DNA of 64,000 bases from Paenibacillus_D sp047238105 (GTDB lineage: Bacteria; Bacillota; Bacilli; Paenibacillales; Paenibacillaceae), in NCBI RefSeq assembly GCF_047238105.1, contig NZ_JBDFMD010000001.1:4960001-5024000 (forward strand), read 5' to 3'. The position numbers and the translations under genes are program-made. Of the stretch, positions 53,771-62,424 are shown piece after piece. The notes beneath the pieces are model-generated. The model was not told the DNA's origin, did not search any database, and worked only from the letters and a program-made list of their open reading frames with translations. How positions within the stretch are numbered: position 1 is the first letter of the stretch; each line of letters begins with the position of its first letter.

Positions 53771-54656
53771 TCATCCCTTCACGGCGCCGATAGTGAGGCC
53801 TTTCACGAAATATTTCTGTACGAACGGGTATACGAAGACGATCGGACCAATGCCTACAATCGCCATTGCCATCCGTACGGTTTCCGTCGGTATTTTGGCC
53901 AATTCTTGTCCCGCCACGGTCGCGTCCACCATGCCGGAGGTCAAATACTGAATCTGGTTGATAACCTTGTACATCAAGTATTGAAGGCTGACCAGATCGT
54001 TATTGCTGATAAACACCATGCTGTTGTACCAGTCGTTCCAATAATTCAGGGTCTGGAACAGGCCGATGGTCGCCATCACCGGCAGCGAGAGGGGCAGAAT
54101 AATCCGCGCGTAGATGCGCAGCTCGCCCGCTCCGTCGATCTTGGCCGATTCGATGAGGGAGTCCGGTATGGTGTTCGTGAAGAAGATCCGCATGATGATA
54201 ATGTTAAACGGCGCGATCAGCAGCGGGATGATCAGCGCAAGCAGCGTATTCTTCAGTCCTGCTGCCGCGTACGTCAGGTACCAGGGCACAAGGCCGCCGT
54301 TGAACAGCATCGTAAAAAACACAAAAAACGACAAATGATTGCGAAAGGGCATATCCTTTCTGGAAATCGGGTAAGCGAACAGTGACGTAAACAGCAGACT
54401 GACGAAGGTCCCTATCACCGTAACGATGATCGAGACGGCATAGCCGCGAACAATCTTTTCCATATCCATCAACAAATATTCATAGGCGTACAGCGAGAAT
54501 TGATGCGGGATAATGCGGTAGCCGTGGCGGATGATGGCCTGCTCATCGGTTAGCGAAACGGCGATGACGAGCAGCCGGGAACAGGCAGGCGATGGCCAGC
54601 AGCAGAAACAGGATGTTCAAGATGACATTGGATGTCCTCGAGATGCGATTCACCAT
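53771..54656 (-). pseudogene. Carbohydrate ABC permease (YtcP/LplC type), frameshifted
   Basis: The minus-strand frame from ATG 54656 reads MVNRISRTSNVILNILFLLLAIACLFP, then one extra base (CC at 54,575-54,576) shifts it to a stop. Reading on in the frame used downstream gives LLVIAVSLTDEQAIIRHGYRIIP and joins without gap to the rest of a normal permease, ending KYFVKGLTIGAVKG. Without the extra base it would be an intact protein of about 295 aa with six hydrophobic segments and an EAA loop (SLIESAKIDGAGELRIYAR). It may be a true loss, a phase variant or a sequence error; all other genes in this operon are intact. An internal ATG at 54475 would give only 234 aa. Confidence 0.85.
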
Positions 54657-54690
54657 AATCGGAGCTTCCTCCCAAGAGTAAGAATGAGGT

Positions 54691-55626
54691 TTAGAATAAT
54701 GCGTTTTCCTTGCTGATCCTGCGCACGGTGTAGTTGGTCAGGTAGACGATGATCAGTCCCACGATGGCCTGATAGAAGCCGGCGGCGGCGGACATGCCCA
54801 CATTGCCGTTCAGCAGGAACGAGCGGTAGACAAACGTGTCGATGACGTTGGTCGTCGGATATAGCGGCCCGCTGTCTAGCGGCACCTGATAAAACAAACC
54901 GAAGTCGGCATTGAAGATGCGACCGATCTGTAAAATGATCATGACAATAATGACAGGCAGCATCAGAGGGATGGTAATTTTACTAATTTGCTGCCATTTG
55001 GAGGCGCCGTCGATATGCGCGGCCTCGTAATATTCGGGATCGATCGCCACGATGGATGCCAGATAGACCACCATCGTGTACCCGACCCCTTTCCACAAAT
55101 TGACGATCGGCAAAATATACACCCAATGCGCGGGCTCGCTATACCATGAAATGGCCGAGATGCCCAGCGGCTCCAGAATCGACTTGTTGATGAAGCCGGT
55201 GCCGCCGCCCAGGAAGGCATAGGCCAGATAGCTGACGGCAACGAAGGAGAGGAAATAGGGAAAAAGCAGGCTGCTTTGATACATTTTCGCCAAGCGGGTG
55301 CTGCGCAATTCGTTGAGCCCGATGGCCAGCGTAATGGCTACCGTCGTGTTCAGCACGATGAAGACGGCATTGTAGAGCACGGTATTGCGTGTGGCAATCC
55401 AGGCTTCCTCGGTCTGGAACATATAGTTGAAGTTGGCCAAGCCTGCCCAGGGGCTGCCGAAGATGCCGCCGTCGAACGTATAGGTTTTGAATGCAACGAT
55501 GACGCCGGCCATCGGGATATAATTGTTGAAGATCAGAACGGCGGTAGCCGGCAGCAGCATGAGGAACAGAGCACGATATTTGAAGATGCGCTTGAGTTGC
55601 AATGGTAAGGCTTTCATGATGGACAT
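54691..55626 (-). CDS. Carbohydrate ABC transporter permease, LplB type
   Basis: 311 aa, six hydrophobic segments, with RALFLMLLPATAVLIFNNYIPMAGVIVAFKTY near the N-terminus and the EAA loop PEYYEAAHIDGASKWQQISK. It ends ...NYTVRRISKENALF as is common for LplB proteins. ATG 55626 has GGAGA eight bases upstream and is preferred to a frame start 18 codons earlier. It is followed 34 bases later by the frameshifted partner permease and preceded by the large binding lipoprotein. Confidence 0.92.
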   Translation of the reverse strand: MSIMKALPLQLKRIFKYRALFLMLLPATAVLIFNNYIPMAGVIVAFKTYTFDGGIFGSPWAGLANFNYMFQTEEAWIATRNTVLYNAVFIVLNTTVAITLAIGLNELRSTRLAKMYQSSLLFPYFLSFVAVSYLAYAFLGGGTGFINKSILEPLGISAISWYSEPAHWVYILPIVNLWKGVGYTMVVYLASIVAIDPEYYEAAHIDGASKWQQISKITIPLMLPVIIVMIILQIGRIFNADFGLFYQVPLDSGPLYPTTNVIDTFVYRSFLLNGNVGMSAAAGFYQAIVGLIIVYLTNYTVRRISKENALF

Positions 55627-55712
55627 CACGGTCTCTCCTTCTTCTGAAGTTGCAGGAAGGGCCGGACCCATGAGCAGCATGGAACCCGGCCCCCTCTTCT
55701 GGTACGTAGCTT

Positions 55713-57233
55713 CTAGCGATTCAGGAATTCGTTGACCTGCTTCTGTTTCTCTTCCAGAATCTTGTTCATGCCGGCCTTGCGCATCTTCTCGTTGAATTCT
55801 TCCAGCTGCACGGCGGGATCGCCGACGCCTGTGAACAACGCGTCAATATATTGGTCAAAAATGTTAATGATGGCTGCTTCCTCATTCGTCACCGGCTCCG
55901 GATTGTAGCTGAAGCCGAGCAGCGCGGAGCGCTTCGCCGATTCGTTGAATTGACGGAACTTCTCCCACTTCTGCGGATCCTCGTTGTCCCATAGATAGTT
56001 CAGGAATTGGTTGCCGAACATCCAGTTGATCCCCGGCTTGTAGCCGCTTTCCCCACCGCCATCCGGCTGGCTGATGATGTTGCCGCTGCGCTTGTAATGC
56101 GTGCCTTCCACACCGAAGACAAGGGTGTTCAAAATTTCTGCGTCGGTATGCAGCAGATCGAGCAGCATCATGGCGCGCTCCGGATGTTTGGATGTGCGGG
56201 AAATCGTCGTCAGCGCCCCTGTAATGTCGCCGCTCGTGGTATAGGCCTCAGTCAACTCCAACTGCACGAACTCATGACCCTGCTGGACGCTGAATTCCAC
56301 ATCCTTGCCCGGCTTCAGCTGCAGCTGCTGGGCGAACACGCGCCCTGCTTTGTTATGGGCGGTAGCATCCTTCTGCGTCGCCGGGTCGTCCTGGAAGAAG
56401 CCTTTCTGATACCAACTCCGCAGCAGGTTCAGCATGCCGATCGTTTCCGGGGCTTCGAACTTGTTGATGACGGTCGGCTCGCCACCGCTGTAGATGGAGC
56501 CAGGGATCGAGCTGCTGCCGACCGATTCGAACGGAAGCAGTCCCGACAAGGTGCGGCTTGCCCACAGCGGCACGATATCCGGTTCATTGTCCTTGATCGT
56601 CTGAAGCCAAGGCTCGATATCCTCCAACTTGCTGACCGTGCCCAGATCAAACTGGTACTTGTCGATCAGCGCCTTGCTGAAGACCAGGCCGAATTGCTGC
56701 GCGAGCTCCTTCTGTACCGGAACGGCATAAATGCTGTCGCCGACAGAGGCCGCGTTCAGATAATCGGCATGCATGCTTTCCTTGAGTCCCACTGCATGTT
56801 GATCGATCAGATCATTCAACGGCAAGAACGCGCCTTTGGCCACGTTGCTGCCGAAACGGTCCCAGCTGGCGGAGAACATCAGGTCGAACGGCTCGCCCCC
56901 GGACACCATCAGATTGATCTTCTGCGTCCAATCGCCCCAGCTCACCGCATGGATTTTCACCGTGGCGTTAATCTTGTCTTTCAGCAGCTTGTTCAGCTCT
57001 GCTTCCACCAAGGCGACGTCCTTTTGCTCATCACCCGGATAATAGATGCTTAGCTCCACCGGCTCAAGCTGCGGCGCTTCCGCAGTGGCAGCCGGTTCTT
57101 CCGGCGACGAGCTTGCGGTTGGCGACTGGTTGGCCGCAGGCGGCGGGTTGCTGCCACCGGAGCAACCGGCGATAACGATCGCCACGCTCATGATGAGCGA
57201 GAGCAGATTGAATATGCGCTTGTTTTTTTTCAT
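55713..57233 (-). CDS. Extracellular solute-binding lipoprotein, LplA type
   Basis: 506 aa. The signal peptide has lipobox VIAGC (Cys24), followed by a Pro/Ala/Ser/Glu-rich tether (about 25-55). The mature part begins VELSIYYPGDEQKDVALVEAELNKLL and has the DUF3502-like late segment of large oligosaccharide receptors (GFSYNPEPVTNEEAAI). It is the first gene of the minus-strand operon with the two permeases. A promoter-like -10 and a cre-like sequence lie upstream. Confidence 0.92.
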   Translation of the reverse strand: MKKNKRIFNLLSLIMSVAIVIAGCSGGSNPPPAANQSPTASSSPEEPAATAEAPQLEPVELSIYYPGDEQKDVALVEAELNKLLKDKINATVKIHAVSWGDWTQKINLMVSGGEPFDLMFSASWDRFGSNVAKGAFLPLNDLIDQHAVGLKESMHADYLNAASVGDSIYAVPVQKELAQQFGLVFSKALIDKYQFDLGTVSKLEDIEPWLQTIKDNEPDIVPLWASRTLSGLLPFESVGSSSIPGSIYSGGEPTVINKFEAPETIGMLNLLRSWYQKGFFQDDPATQKDATAHNKAGRVFAQQLQLKPGKDVEFSVQQGHEFVQLELTEAYTTSGDITGALTTISRTSKHPERAMMLLDLLHTDAEILNTLVFGVEGTHYKRSGNIISQPDGGGESGYKPGINWMFGNQFLNYLWDNEDPQKWEKFRQFNESAKRSALLGFSYNPEPVTNEEAAIINIFDQYIDALFTGVGDPAVQLEEFNEKMRKAGMNKILEEKQKQVNEFLNR

Positions 57234-57265
57234 TCCCCTTCATACCCCCGTTAGCAGTTGAGTGT

Positions 57266-57284
57266 ATTGCACGTTTACATTATA
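57266..57284 (-). promoter_or_regulatory. -10 box and possible cre site of the importer operon
   Basis: Minus-strand TATAAT (57,284-57,279) is followed directly by TGTAAACGTGCAAT, which matches the cre consensus at about 11 of 14 positions. The -35 region (TTCAGC at 17-base spacing) is weak. Catabolite repression by CcpA would fit a sugar importer. Confidence 0.38.
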
Positions 57285-57336
57285 GGCTTGGATGACCGGA
57301 GGCTGAATAAAATAATCTACGGTAAGTTTCAAATTT

Positions 57337-58758
57337 CTACTTCGTTTCGACCATGGGATGAAGTGGGTCAAAGTCGGGGTACACGAAATGCTCCCTATTG
57401 ATCAGGCCGCGGTAGACAGCGTTCTCCAACGAGCGGTTGTACTGCTCCGTCAAGGCTGACAGCGCCTCCTGGGGGGGCTCGACGCCTAGCAGGACATCCT
57501 TGTACACCTTGATTCGGGACGCGCCGCCAGGCTGAATCAGACCGCTCGCGGCCCGGTTCTCCATAATAAAGTTGGGCTCCTGCGGATACGGCGATTCGCC
57601 CGGGCCGGGCTGGAACTCGCTTAATGCATAGTCAGAGCGGATGCGCTCCGGCGAGGCCTGACGCTGTAAGGGGATGGAGAAGCCTTCTTCAAGCAGCTGC
57701 TCCCGATAGATGCTGGCATGCAGCGCCTGCCATAGCCCGACCGCCTCTTCCTTGTGCAGCGTATGATTATGCACGGCAAGCGGCGCCTGCAAGGTGAGCA
57801 TGAGCGCTCCGGCATCCCCATGCTCGCTCCCATAGACCGGCGGCAGCGCAACGCCGAGCTGCGACTGGTTCTCCATCATCGACAGCAAAGCGGCGTATTC
57901 GCGGTTGGTCATGTGCATCATGCCGATATTTCCTTCTGCGAATTGCGTCAGCGCGGTATTCATCGACAGCGAGGTTTCGCCGGGGAACATGCCGCCTTGC
58001 TGCTTCATGTCCAGCATCCGCTCGAACCAGGGCACATAGACGGTGAAGTCGTAGCTGCCGTCCCGATAGCGGTAGTAATAGCGGCCGCTGCGGGTGCTGC
58101 CTGCTTCCAGCGCTTGCTGCAGCGGTCCGTTCTCACCTGCGGGCAGGGCAAAGCCGTAGATGCGGTACCCTTGTCCCGCCCGGGAGATGTTAGCCGCGTA
58201 GTTGACCAGCTCATCCAGCGTAGCCGGCGGCTGCTCGGGATCCAGCCCGGCTCGCAGGAACAGCTCCTTGTTGTAGACCAGCCGCAGCGTGCTTGCCTCC
58301 GAGGGAATCGCGTAGAAACGGCTGTTCTCGCGAGTATAGTCTACGGCCCAGTCCGGATAGTCTGTCAGGACATCCGGCTCGACCCATTCGGACAAGTCTA
58401 GCAGCCAGTTCTTGTACAGGTAGGTGGATATCCACTCCGTCGAGGCATGGAACAGATCCGGCCCTTGCCCCGAGGTCATCATCATATGGAGAAATTCGTC
58501 GTACCGGTCGCCCGGCAGGCGCGTCAGCTCAATCCGGATGCCGGGATGATCCTGCTCGTATTGGCCGATGGCGACGTCAAGCGCTTTCCATTCCGTATAG
58601 TCCTGTACAGCTACCGTCAACGTGACGACGTCCTCGTGCGGCTGGTTGTTGGCGTTTTCTGCAGGCTCGGAGGGGGCTGCGGCGCAGCCCGACAATCCGA
58701 GCAGGAGCAGCGCGGTGAGCGGCCATTTCAGCATAGTCTGATAAGAAAGGGTTTGCAT
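57337..58758 (-). CDS. Extracellular solute-binding lipoprotein (family 1, MalE-like)
   Basis: 473 aa. Signal peptide with lipobox GLSGC (Cys25), then a short tether. The mature protein starts VTLTVAVQDYTEWKALDVAIGQYEQDHPGIRIELTRLPGDRYDEFLHMM, a standard family-1 lobe, with YAIPSEASTLRLVYNKELFLRAGL later. RBS AAAGGAG is ten bases before the ATG. It is divergent from the YesM-type kinase gene and lies 103 bases before the second binding-protein gene. Having two receptor types beside one permease pair suggests either broadened substrate range or that this one delivers ligand to the kinase; the latter is inference. Confidence 0.9.
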   Translation of the reverse strand: MQTLSYQTMLKWPLTALLLLGLSGCAAAPSEPAENANNQPHEDVVTLTVAVQDYTEWKALDVAIGQYEQDHPGIRIELTRLPGDRYDEFLHMMMTSGQGPDLFHASTEWISTYLYKNWLLDLSEWVEPDVLTDYPDWAVDYTRENSRFYAIPSEASTLRLVYNKELFLRAGLDPEQPPATLDELVNYAANISRAGQGYRIYGFALPAGENGPLQQALEAGSTRSGRYYYRYRDGSYDFTVYVPWFERMLDMKQQGGMFPGETSLSMNTALTQFAEGNIGMMHMTNREYAALLSMMENQSQLGVALPPVYGSEHGDAGALMLTLQAPLAVHNHTLHKEEAVGLWQALHASIYREQLLEEGFSIPLQRQASPERIRSDYALSEFQPGPGESPYPQEPNFIMENRAASGLIQPGGASRIKVYKDVLLGVEPPQEALSALTEQYNRSLENAVYRGLINREHFVYPDFDPLHPMVETK

Positions 58759-58822
58759 AAGGGCAGGACTCCTTTATAATGTGAGCAAGTTTATGCATGT
58801 GATGGGGACGGGAGAGGAGAGC

Positions 58823-60613
58823 GTGAGCAACGTGAGTCTGAAGTATCGATTGCTGATCTATTTCTTGTCGCTGGTGATCCTTCCTACCTCGATTATCTCT
58901 GTCATTATCTATAATGAGTCGATCCGCACGATCAAAGAAAATATTGACACCACGCTGCAACGGAACCTGGCCACTGCCGAAATGGCGCTGGTTCAGAAAA
59001 TCGAAGAAATGGAAGCGACCGCCAATGCGATTTATCTTAATCCGGAAATGACGGAGCTGCTCTCTGCCGACCGGCCGTCGGACCAAGTGGGCATCGTGAA
59101 CGAATTGGCCAGCCTGAACAACATGATGGCGAGCTACGACCTGCCCGGCGTGCAAAGCAGGGAGTTCACGCTCCGGCTGTATATGCTGGACCGACCGGAG
59201 TATGCCCAGTACAATTTCTCGAACTATGTATCCCCCATGAGCTCGATCGAACGGGAGGACTGGTATTATGACTTGCCGCCCAAACAGCGTTACTCCATCC
59301 TGGCCTTTGGCCCGGGGAGCGGCTCCGCTGTGAGCGACGGACACAGCATCGTGCTCGCCAAGCGGCTGTTCGGTCTGCGCAATGCGACCATTCCCTATGT
59401 TGGCCTGCTGACCGTGCAAGCGGAAATCGACGAGTTCAATATCATTCTTGCCGAGATGAAACCCTCTGTCAACAGTACGATTGCGATCTTCGACGACTCC
59501 CGTACAACGGTCGCCTCTTCAGCAGGATGGGAAGGGGACGGGACGCTTCCGGGGCCTATAGACGTAATAAGCGCCGGTCAATGGCCAGGCCCGGAGATCG
59601 TTTCGCAGGATATGGCTTGGAACGGCGAAGCGTGGCTGGCCTCCTCGCGGCGCATCGACTCCCTCGGCTGGACGATGCTGTCCGTCTCGCCCGTCAGCGA
59701 TCTGAATGGCAAGCTTGTCGAGCTCCGCCAGGTCATGTATATCTTGCTGGCGGCGTGCATGCTCGCGGCTTTCCTGCTCGCGCTGTGGCTCTCCGGCAAT
59801 ATTACCAATCCCATTCGCAAGTTCATCAAGATGATGACCTATGCCCAGAGCGGCAATTTTGACGTCCAGATTCAGTATCAGCGGAAGGACGAATTCACTT
59901 ATTTGTTCAGTCAATACAATGTGATGATGCGCAAAATCAAAGGGCTGATCGACGAGCTCTACGTGTCCGAGGTGCGCAAGAAGGAGGCGGAGCTGAAGGC
60001 GCTGCAGGCGCAGATCAATCCGCATTTCCTGTACAACACGCTGGATTCCATCAACTGGATCGCGCTGCGGCACAAGGTGCCGGACATTAGCCATATGGTA
60101 ACCTCGTTGTCTGATTTTTTCCGATACAGTCTCAGCAAAGGGCAAGATATCATCCCGATCGAGGATGAGCTGAAGCAAGTGGCAAGCTACCTGTCCATCC
60201 AGCAGATCCGGTTCAAGGAGAAGCTGACTTACACGATCGAGGTGGAGCCCGAGGTGCTCGGGTATGACGCGGTCAAGCTGACGTTGCAGCCGCTTGTCGA
60301 GAACTCGCTCGTCCACGGCATCGAGAAGAAACGCGGGGGCGGACATGTTCGGATCAGCGCCCGCCATGCGGAGGGAAGGGTTGAGATTGAGATTGTGGAT
60401 GACGGCATCGGCGCATCTGCCGAATGGCTCAATGGCTTGCTGGCTGCCGAGGACGGGCAATCGTTCGGGCTGAGCAACGTCAACGAGCGTATCCGCCAGG
60501 TTTTCGGCGAGCCATGGGGCATTCGATTTCTCGAGCATGAAGGAGCGGGCGTCATGGTGAGCGTCTCCTTCCCGGCGCGAAAGACAGGAGGCGAGAAACG
60601 GGATGAAGCTTAG
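58823..60613 (+). CDS. YesM-family sensor histidine kinase
   Basis: 596 aa from GTG 58823. TM1 (about 8-28), dCache-like extracellular sensor (about 29-290), TM2 (about 300-322) and HAMP. The His_kinase domain has INPHFLYNTLDSINWIA with the phospho-His, and the HATPase_c domain has LTLQPLVENSLVHG and VDDGIGA...SFGLSNVNERIRQVFG. GAGGAG lies three bases before GTG 58823; an in-frame GTG at 58781 has no such site. It overlaps the regulator gene by 11 bases and is divergent from the importer genes, so it most likely controls them. Confidence 0.92.
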   Translation: MSNVSLKYRLLIYFLSLVILPTSIISVIIYNESIRTIKENIDTTLQRNLATAEMALVQKIEEMEATANAIYLNPEMTELLSADRPSDQVGIVNELASLNNMMASYDLPGVQSREFTLRLYMLDRPEYAQYNFSNYVSPMSSIEREDWYYDLPPKQRYSILAFGPGSGSAVSDGHSIVLAKRLFGLRNATIPYVGLLTVQAEIDEFNIILAEMKPSVNSTIAIFDDSRTTVASSAGWEGDGTLPGPIDVISAGQWPGPEIVSQDMAWNGEAWLASSRRIDSLGWTMLSVSPVSDLNGKLVELRQVMYILLAACMLAAFLLALWLSGNITNPIRKFIKMMTYAQSGNFDVQIQYQRKDEFTYLFSQYNVMMRKIKGLIDELYVSEVRKKEAELKALQAQINPHFLYNTLDSINWIALRHKVPDISHMVTSLSDFFRYSLSKGQDIIPIEDELKQVASYLSIQQIRFKEKLTYTIEVEPEVLGYDAVKLTLQPLVENSLVHGIEKKRGGGHVRISARHAEGRVEIEIVDDGIGASAEWLNGLLAAEDGQSFGLSNVNERIRQVFGEPWGIRFLEHEGAGVMVSVSFPARKTGGEKRDEA

Positions 60614-62240
60614 CATGATTATTGCGGACGATGAATATAACGTCCGGGAAGGACTGCGAGAGGTCGTGGAGTGGGAGAGGCTCGGCATCGAGGTCGTGGC
60701 CGCGGCGGCGGACGGACCCGAGCTGCTGACACTGTGCGACGATCTGAATCCGGATATTGTACTGACCGACATCCGGATGCCCGAGATCGACGGCTTGCAG
60801 GCCGCTGAGCGACTGCGCAGCTCGGGACATCGGGCGAGGATCATCCTGATCAGCGGCGTGCAGGATTTCCATTACGCCAAGACAGCCCTCAGCCTGAAGG
60901 CCGACGGCTACATCCTGAAACCGATCAAGGTGGAGGAACTGGAGCGGACCGTGGCGGAGGTGGCGGCATCGATCCGCAGCGAGCGCTCCCGCGAGGAGCA
61001 GGAGCGACGGCTGCGCCAGCAGCTGCAGGAACAACTGCCCGTGCTGCGCGAGCGTTTCCTTGCGGGGCTCGTAACGGGGATGTTCTGCGACAAGTCGGAG
61101 CTTGCCGGCAAGCTCCGTTTTTTTGGTCTGGAGCGGCTGGCCGAAGGGACCGTCACTGTTGCGGTACTGGAGATTGACGACTACGGCCAGGCGGTGGAAC
61201 GGTACAGCGAGGAGAACCGTCAGCTCATCATGTTTTCCGTCGGCAACATCCTGGAAGAAATCGCGTTGCGACATCCCGGCGGCATCGTGTTCAGTCCTTC
61301 CGAGAACCATTTTGTGGTGTTGTTCTGCGGGACGCCGGAAGGCGGGGACTCAGACGTCATCCCGCCTGCAGATATACTTCAGGAGATGCTCGACAATACG
61401 TCTACCTACCTCAAAATGACGCTCTCAGCTGGCATCGGCCATCCTGTTGATCATATCGTGGGCGCGCATCAGGCCTATCAAGAGGCGAAGCTGGCGCTCG
61501 GCTACCGCTTCTACACGGGCAACGGGGCGATTCTTCCGATCGGTGATTTCGGCGACAAGCCGATTCAGATCGCGTTAGCGGAGCTTTTTGAACAGCAGAG
61601 CAAGCTGATTCAAGCGATGAAGCTGGGCAATACGGAAGAAACAGCAGTACAGGTTGCGGCGATCTTCGCCAGGCTTGGGCAGGAACGCAGCCATCCGATC
61701 AGTTACGTGCAGAGTATCGGCGTAGAGCTGATCAATATGGCCTCGCGCGCCTTTCATGAGTTGGGGGAGAGCGTGGAGAAGGTGTTGCCCGATCTGCCTG
61801 AGACGATGGCCGGTCTATACCGCCAACATCACATCGCCGATCTGACGGCGCGGATGCAGGAGCTGTTCCGGGAGATGACGCGGTTCTTCCTGCAGAAGAA
61901 TAACCAGAAGAACAGCGGGACGATCAAGAAGATCCAAGCGATTATCGCGCAGCGTTACATGGAGAATATGACGGTAGGCCGCCTCTCGGAGGAGGTGTTC
62001 CTCTCTCCCAACTACATCAGCTTTATTTTCCGGCAGGAGACGGGGATGACGGTGACGGAATACGTCACCAGGGTACGGATGGAGGCGGCGAAGGAGCTGT
62101 TGAAGTCACCTGATCTCAAGGTGCTGGAGGTGGCCGAAATGATCGGCTACGAGAATGCGACCTACTTTAGCACGGTGTTCAAAAAATATACGGGCATCCA
62201 TCCGCAGAAATATCGCTCCATGTTCAGAGACGATGCCTGA
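60603..62240 (+). CDS. YesN-family response regulator (REC + AraC HTH)
   Basis: 545 aa. Receiver domain (about 1-120) with MIIADDEYNVREGL and phospho-acceptor Asp in DIVLTDIRMPEIDG. A coiled linker (about 125-150) and an extended middle domain follow. The AraC domain at about 440-540 has HTHs in VGRLSEEVFLSPNYISFIFRQETGM and VAEMIGYENATYFSTVFKKYTGIHP. Its ATG lies 11 bases inside the kinase gene. The 180 bases after it contain the promoter region of the next gene, with no clear terminator. Confidence 0.93.
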   Translation: MKLSMIIADDEYNVREGLREVVEWERLGIEVVAAAADGPELLTLCDDLNPDIVLTDIRMPEIDGLQAAERLRSSGHRARIILISGVQDFHYAKTALSLKADGYILKPIKVEELERTVAEVAASIRSERSREEQERRLRQQLQEQLPVLRERFLAGLVTGMFCDKSELAGKLRFFGLERLAEGTVTVAVLEIDDYGQAVERYSEENRQLIMFSVGNILEEIALRHPGGIVFSPSENHFVVLFCGTPEGGDSDVIPPADILQEMLDNTSTYLKMTLSAGIGHPVDHIVGAHQAYQEAKLALGYRFYTGNGAILPIGDFGDKPIQIALAELFEQQSKLIQAMKLGNTEETAVQVAAIFARLGQERSHPISYVQSIGVELINMASRAFHELGESVEKVLPDLPETMAGLYRQHHIADLTARMQELFREMTRFFLQKNNQKNSGTIKKIQAIIAQRYMENMTVGRLSEEVFLSPNYISFIFRQETGMTVTEYVTRVRMEAAKELLKSPDLKVLEVAEMIGYENATYFSTVFKKYTGIHPQKYRSMFRDDA

Positions 62241-62376
62241 TCCGCATATTTCGATAGAATTTCAAAGCTTGCTGTAGATATTTTGATCGGCTCATCCGGC
62301 CAATGGCTCTATACTTAATGACAAGCGCAAACGACAGTTGCCTGCCAGGGGTTGCAGATGCAACCGTTTCGCTATT

Positions 62377-62390
62377 TGTAAGCGAATACA
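62377..62390 (+). promoter_or_regulatory. cre-like site upstream of the GH30-like gene
   Basis: TGTAAGCGAATACA agrees with the CcpA consensus TGWAANCGNTNWCA at 13 of 14 positions. It also forms, with TTCGCT just upstream, a 6-bp inverted repeat (TTCGCT/AGCGAA). Lying between the likely promoter and the RBS, it fits catabolite repression by roadblock. I could not fix the promoter boxes; TATACT near 62,311 is a candidate -10. Confidence 0.5.
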
Positions 62391-62424
62391 ATTAACGGAT
62401 GATGAACGAGGAGGGATGGGTGTG

